Assembly (NCBI GenBank): GCA_031280335.1
Contig: JAITGZ010000051.1
Coordinates: 1 to 5,813 of the forward strand
From: Deltaproteobacteria bacterium
GTDB lineage: Bacteria; Desulfobacterota; Desulfovibrionia; Desulfovibrionales; Desulfovibrionaceae
Direction: 5' to 3'
DNA length: 5,813 nucleotides
In this document: in pieces, positions 3,535-5,813 of the stretch
Numbering within the stretch: the first letter of the stretch is position 1
Layout: each line of letters begins with the position of its first letter
The notes under the pieces: generated by a model
Told to the model about the DNA's origin: nothing
Database searches by the model: none
The model's input: only the letters and a program-made list of their open reading frames with translations
Translations under genes and position numbers: made by a program

Positions 3535-5625
3535 TTAATCCGCCCTGGATTTGGCCGCCTGCGCCACCAGCCTTTCACCAGCCGGAGTGTGCAGCACCTC
3601 GCGCAGTATGCCCACCACCTGCTGGTCATAGCTGCCATGCTCCGCTTCCATGATGGAGAGTACTTTATCCACCTCCATGGCCGGACGGTAAGAGCGTGGC
3701 CTGGCCATGGCGGCAAAGGCGTTGGCCACAGCCAGCACCCGGGCGTGGATGCCTATGGCGTCGCCTTTAAGTCCCTTGGGGTAGCCCTGGCCGTCCGGCC
3801 TTTCGTTCATCTGGGCGATCACCGCCAACACGGGCAGATCGAATTCTATTTTCTCCAATGCCTTGATGGTATGCTCCACGTGCTGTTCCATGAGCTTTTT
3901 TTCTTCCGGGGTCAAAGCGCCCGGCTTGGTCAGCACTTCACGCGGCACAAACATCTTGCCGATCTGCGAAAGATTGGCTGCGGTCTCAATGGTGATCACC
4001 TCTTTGTCCGAAAGGTGCAGGGCCGTGCTGAGGAGCTTGGCCACCTCGGCCATGATGCGCGAATGCCCGCCCAGAAAGGGGTCGGCCTGTTCAATGGTGC
4101 GCACCAGGGCGTCAATGGTCTGCTGCACCACGCGCCGGCTGCGCTCTTCGGTTTCCACCAGCTTGGTCACATCCCGGTAAACGGAAACAATGCCGGTTAC
4201 GCTCTGGTCCTCGCCCTTGCGCAGAGGCGCTTTGGAAATCTGAAAATGATGGCGTTTGGATTGCAGCCAGATGACCTCGCTGGAGGTTACGCTTTCGCCG
4301 GTCATGATCACGCGCTGATCCACGCTGTTCATACGCTTGGCCGTATCAAAACCGCAGACTGCGGCCATGTCCAGGCCGGGGATACTGAGGATGTCCCGGG
4401 CGAAGGCATCGGCAAAGGCCTGGTTCACATAGATGAAAATCCCTTGGGTGTTGGTCAGGGAGATGGGTTCGGCAATGGTGCCGTTGATGCTGTCCAAAAG
4501 TTCCTTTTGTTCGTCCAAAAGCGCGAACAGTTCCTGGATCTTGGCCAGAGAACGCGCTCTTTCCACGCTCAACGACCAGCGCCAGATGGCGCTGAGCAGC
4601 AGAATCAGCACCAGCGAAGCCAGACCGGCCAGTTCGTAAAGGCCGCGTATGCTGTTATCCAACGCGCCTCTGGACTGGTTGTAATCCAGCTCCAAAAACA
4701 CCCACCAGTCCAGTTCCGTTGCCTTGAGTCCCTGGGAATAAACCTTTCTGCCGCCGGTAATGGAGTCGCGCAAGGCAAAGGCTATGCCGTTATCCGGCCC
4801 CAGGCTCACCGGGGGCAGATCGCGCAGGCGGTCTTCATGGTAAAGCACCTGCTGCCATGTGTCATTTTCACGCTGCAGCAAAATGGCGGCGTATCCCTGG
4901 GCGGCGTACCCTTCCAGATTGAGCAGATCGCTCATTTTACCCTTGATGGGCAGGGTCAGATAAAGCACTGAAACCACATTGACCGCGCTGTCGTCGCTTT
5001 TACCCGGTGCAGGAATGGGCAGGTAAATTTCCAGTACCAGCCCCTCTTGCGCCCGTCCCGGTCTGGCCGGGCCGAACTGTGTACGTCCCGTACGCGCGGC
5101 GGCATGCACCAGATTTTTCTGGCGGTTGTTGAAGTCCGGATAAGATTGTTCCGTTTTCAGATAGGCGTCGCCCCTGATATTCAGCATGGTACCGAAAGAA
5201 AACTCGGAATAAGATATAAGCTGCTGCAAGGTGTGCTGCACAAACTGAATGTCGGCCAAATCCCCCCGCTGCTTCTGGCTTAAGTCTTCGAACCTGCTGC
5301 CCATGAGTACAGGTATGGAAGAGGCCTGATCTTCCATGTGCGCCGCAAAGCCCTTGATTTGCTCGGAACTGATAAAGCTCACCGCCGGCTCTACGACAGA
5401 AGCGAACAATTTGCTCATATTGGCAATGCGGCTGAAGATCAGTTCGTTTATTTCCTTTTGGGCGGACTCCTCAAACTGCTCCACCTGGATGCGTCCATAG
5501 TGCCAGGCGCCGGCGAAAAGCCCGGCCACAGTGAGCAAAACCAACACCGCAAACACCCGGAACAGATTCTTCCTGCCGCCGCCGAAATTCTTGAGATTAT
5601 CGGATTGCCGCGCTGTATTTGACAT
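3535..5625 (-). CDS. Membrane sensor protein with periplasmic sensor region, PAS domain and degenerate HD-GYP domain
   Basis: The protein has 696 residues. The ATG at 5625-5623 has AGAGG four nt upstream. TM1 (about 21-41) and TM2 (about 331-348) bracket a periplasmic region of about 290 residues, dCACHE-like in size and form. A helical linker (352-378) leads to a PAS domain (about 379-490, ending VYRDVTKLVETEE) and an HD-GYP domain (about 500-690). Active HD-GYP enzymes hydrolyse c-di-GMP using two or three metals. Here the first histidine (GGHS, 521), IGK (555-557), H582 and GQGYP (612-616) remain. The HD pair is Ser553-Gln554, the HHH before the conserved glutamate is QMN (605-607), and the late aspartates are Asn635 and Ala638. 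Hydrolysis is therefore unlikely, and the protein may bind c-di-GMP or signal by conformation. The ligand is unknown. It has its own promoter and stands alone in the window. Confidence 0.9.
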   Translation of the reverse strand: MSNTARQSDNLKNFGGGRKNLFRVFAVLVLLTVAGLFAGAWHYGRIQVEQFEESAQKEINELIFSRIANMSKLFASVVEPAVSFISSEQIKGFAAHMEDQASSIPVLMGSRFEDLSQKQRGDLADIQFVQHTLQQLISYSEFSFGTMLNIRGDAYLKTEQSYPDFNNRQKNLVHAAARTGRTQFGPARPGRAQEGLVLEIYLPIPAPGKSDDSAVNVVSVLYLTLPIKGKMSDLLNLEGYAAQGYAAILLQRENDTWQQVLYHEDRLRDLPPVSLGPDNGIAFALRDSITGGRKVYSQGLKATELDWWVFLELDYNQSRGALDNSIRGLYELAGLASLVLILLLSAIWRWSLSVERARSLAKIQELFALLDEQKELLDSINGTIAEPISLTNTQGIFIYVNQAFADAFARDILSIPGLDMAAVCGFDTAKRMNSVDQRVIMTGESVTSSEVIWLQSKRHHFQISKAPLRKGEDQSVTGIVSVYRDVTKLVETEERSRRVVQQTIDALVRTIEQADPFLGGHSRIMAEVAKLLSTALHLSDKEVITIETAANLSQIGKMFVPREVLTKPGALTPEEKKLMEQHVEHTIKALEKIEFDLPVLAVIAQMNERPDGQGYPKGLKGDAIGIHARVLAVANAFAAMARPRSYRPAMEVDKVLSIMEAEHGSYDQQVVGILREVLHTPAGERLVAQAAKSRAD

Positions 5626-5644
5626 AACGCCTCTTTTTTTCCAA

Positions 5645-5682
5645 CCCCGGCACGTTTCGCGTACACACGCCCGCAGCCGGGG
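5645..5682 (-). other. Hairpin in the 5' leader of the HD-GYP gene
   Basis: CCCCGGC (5645-5651) and GCCGGGG (5676-5682) form a perfect 7-bp GC-rich stem, with a small inner GCGT-GTGT-ACGC hairpin. It lies between the predicted start site (about 5690) and the ribosome-binding site (5634-5630), ending 10 nt before the latter. It may affect translation or mRNA stability. It has no T-run, and I see no match to a known riboswitch class. Confidence 0.4.
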
Positions 5683-5696
5683 GCAAAGTTTTACAG

Positions 5697-5725
5697 ATTA
5701 TATATAATCGCGGCCCATATTACAA
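5697..5725 (-). promoter_or_regulatory. Sigma70-type promoter of the HD-GYP gene
   Basis: On the minus strand TTGTAA (5725-5720) and a perfect TATAAT (5702-5697) are separated by exactly 17 bp. Transcription would start near 5690, giving a leader of about 65 nt. The -10 lies in the 14-bp palindrome GATTATATATAATC (5696-5709), which also places TATAAT on the plus strand, although no plus-strand -35 is seen. From 5726 to the right edge I see no convincing gene. Confidence 0.7.
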
Positions 5726-5813
5726 GCCGCTCGTAAACGGGACGCTCCGGCGCAAAGCCGCTTTACCGTCTTATCGGCCGCCGCGCGTTTTTGATAAAGG
5801 CTCATCTGCTGGG

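Noticed and set aside
3496..4971. A 491-codon open frame on the plus strand
   Set aside because: It lies antisense to the HD-GYP gene, is full of Gly, His and Gln with no recognisable domain, and arises from the GC-rich codon pattern of the real gene.
5698..5811. Minus-strand open frame from the right edge ending TAA at 5700-5698
   Set aside because: It overlaps the HD-GYP promoter, has no recognisable motif or ribosome-binding site, and is too short to separate from chance at a window edge.

Overview
The window looks like a chromosome segment of a sulfate-reducing Desulfovibrio-type bacterium (Desulfobacterota). The main reason is the gene pair at the left end: modA, for the molybdate/tungstate-binding protein, divergent from a regulator built from a XerC/D-like domain plus two TOBE/Mop domains. 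That architecture is the TunR family described from sulfate reducers. The GC-rich, Desulfovibrio-like codon use of the flanking genes agrees. This placement is inference, because no 16S rRNA or other marker is present.

Left region (1-1890): a partial modA on the minus strand and tunR on the plus strand share a 126-bp intergenic region. It holds an inverted repeat with a 7-bp spacer (552-576), shaped like a recombinase core site, just upstream of a modA promoter with a perfect -10 and a poor -35. This fits activation of modA by TunR, relieved by bound oxyanion. Two small palindromes and a strong bidirectional terminator (1853-1890) follow tunR.

Middle region (1895-3479): a decayed 1.5-kb integrative element sits at the 3' end of a tRNA-Gly(CCC) gene. 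The 19 bp at the tRNA 3' end (3405-3423) are repeated exactly at 1895-1913. The copy lies directly beside a terminator that is probably the tRNA's original one. Between the repeats, all on the minus strand, are a wrecked P4-type integrase, an intact Dam-like adenine methyltransferase (GTG start), a 69-codon ORF overlapping dam by ATGA, and the first codons of a VapC/PIN-type toxin cut off at the att core. This stretch is visibly more AT-rich than its surroundings in the dam part.

Right region (3480-5813): a consensus-like -35 promoter drives the tRNA. Next to it, on the minus strand, is a 696-residue membrane protein with a large periplasmic sensor region, a PAS domain and an HD-GYP domain whose HD pair and other metal ligands are replaced, so it is probably a non-catalytic c-di-GMP-type receptor. 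It has its own sigma70-type promoter and a 5'-UTR hairpin.

The most interesting points are the recombinase-derived regulator with its recombinase-like operator, the relic tRNA island that separated the tRNA from its terminator while keeping an intact dam, and the degenerate HD-GYP receptor. No wholly unknown system is demonstrated.
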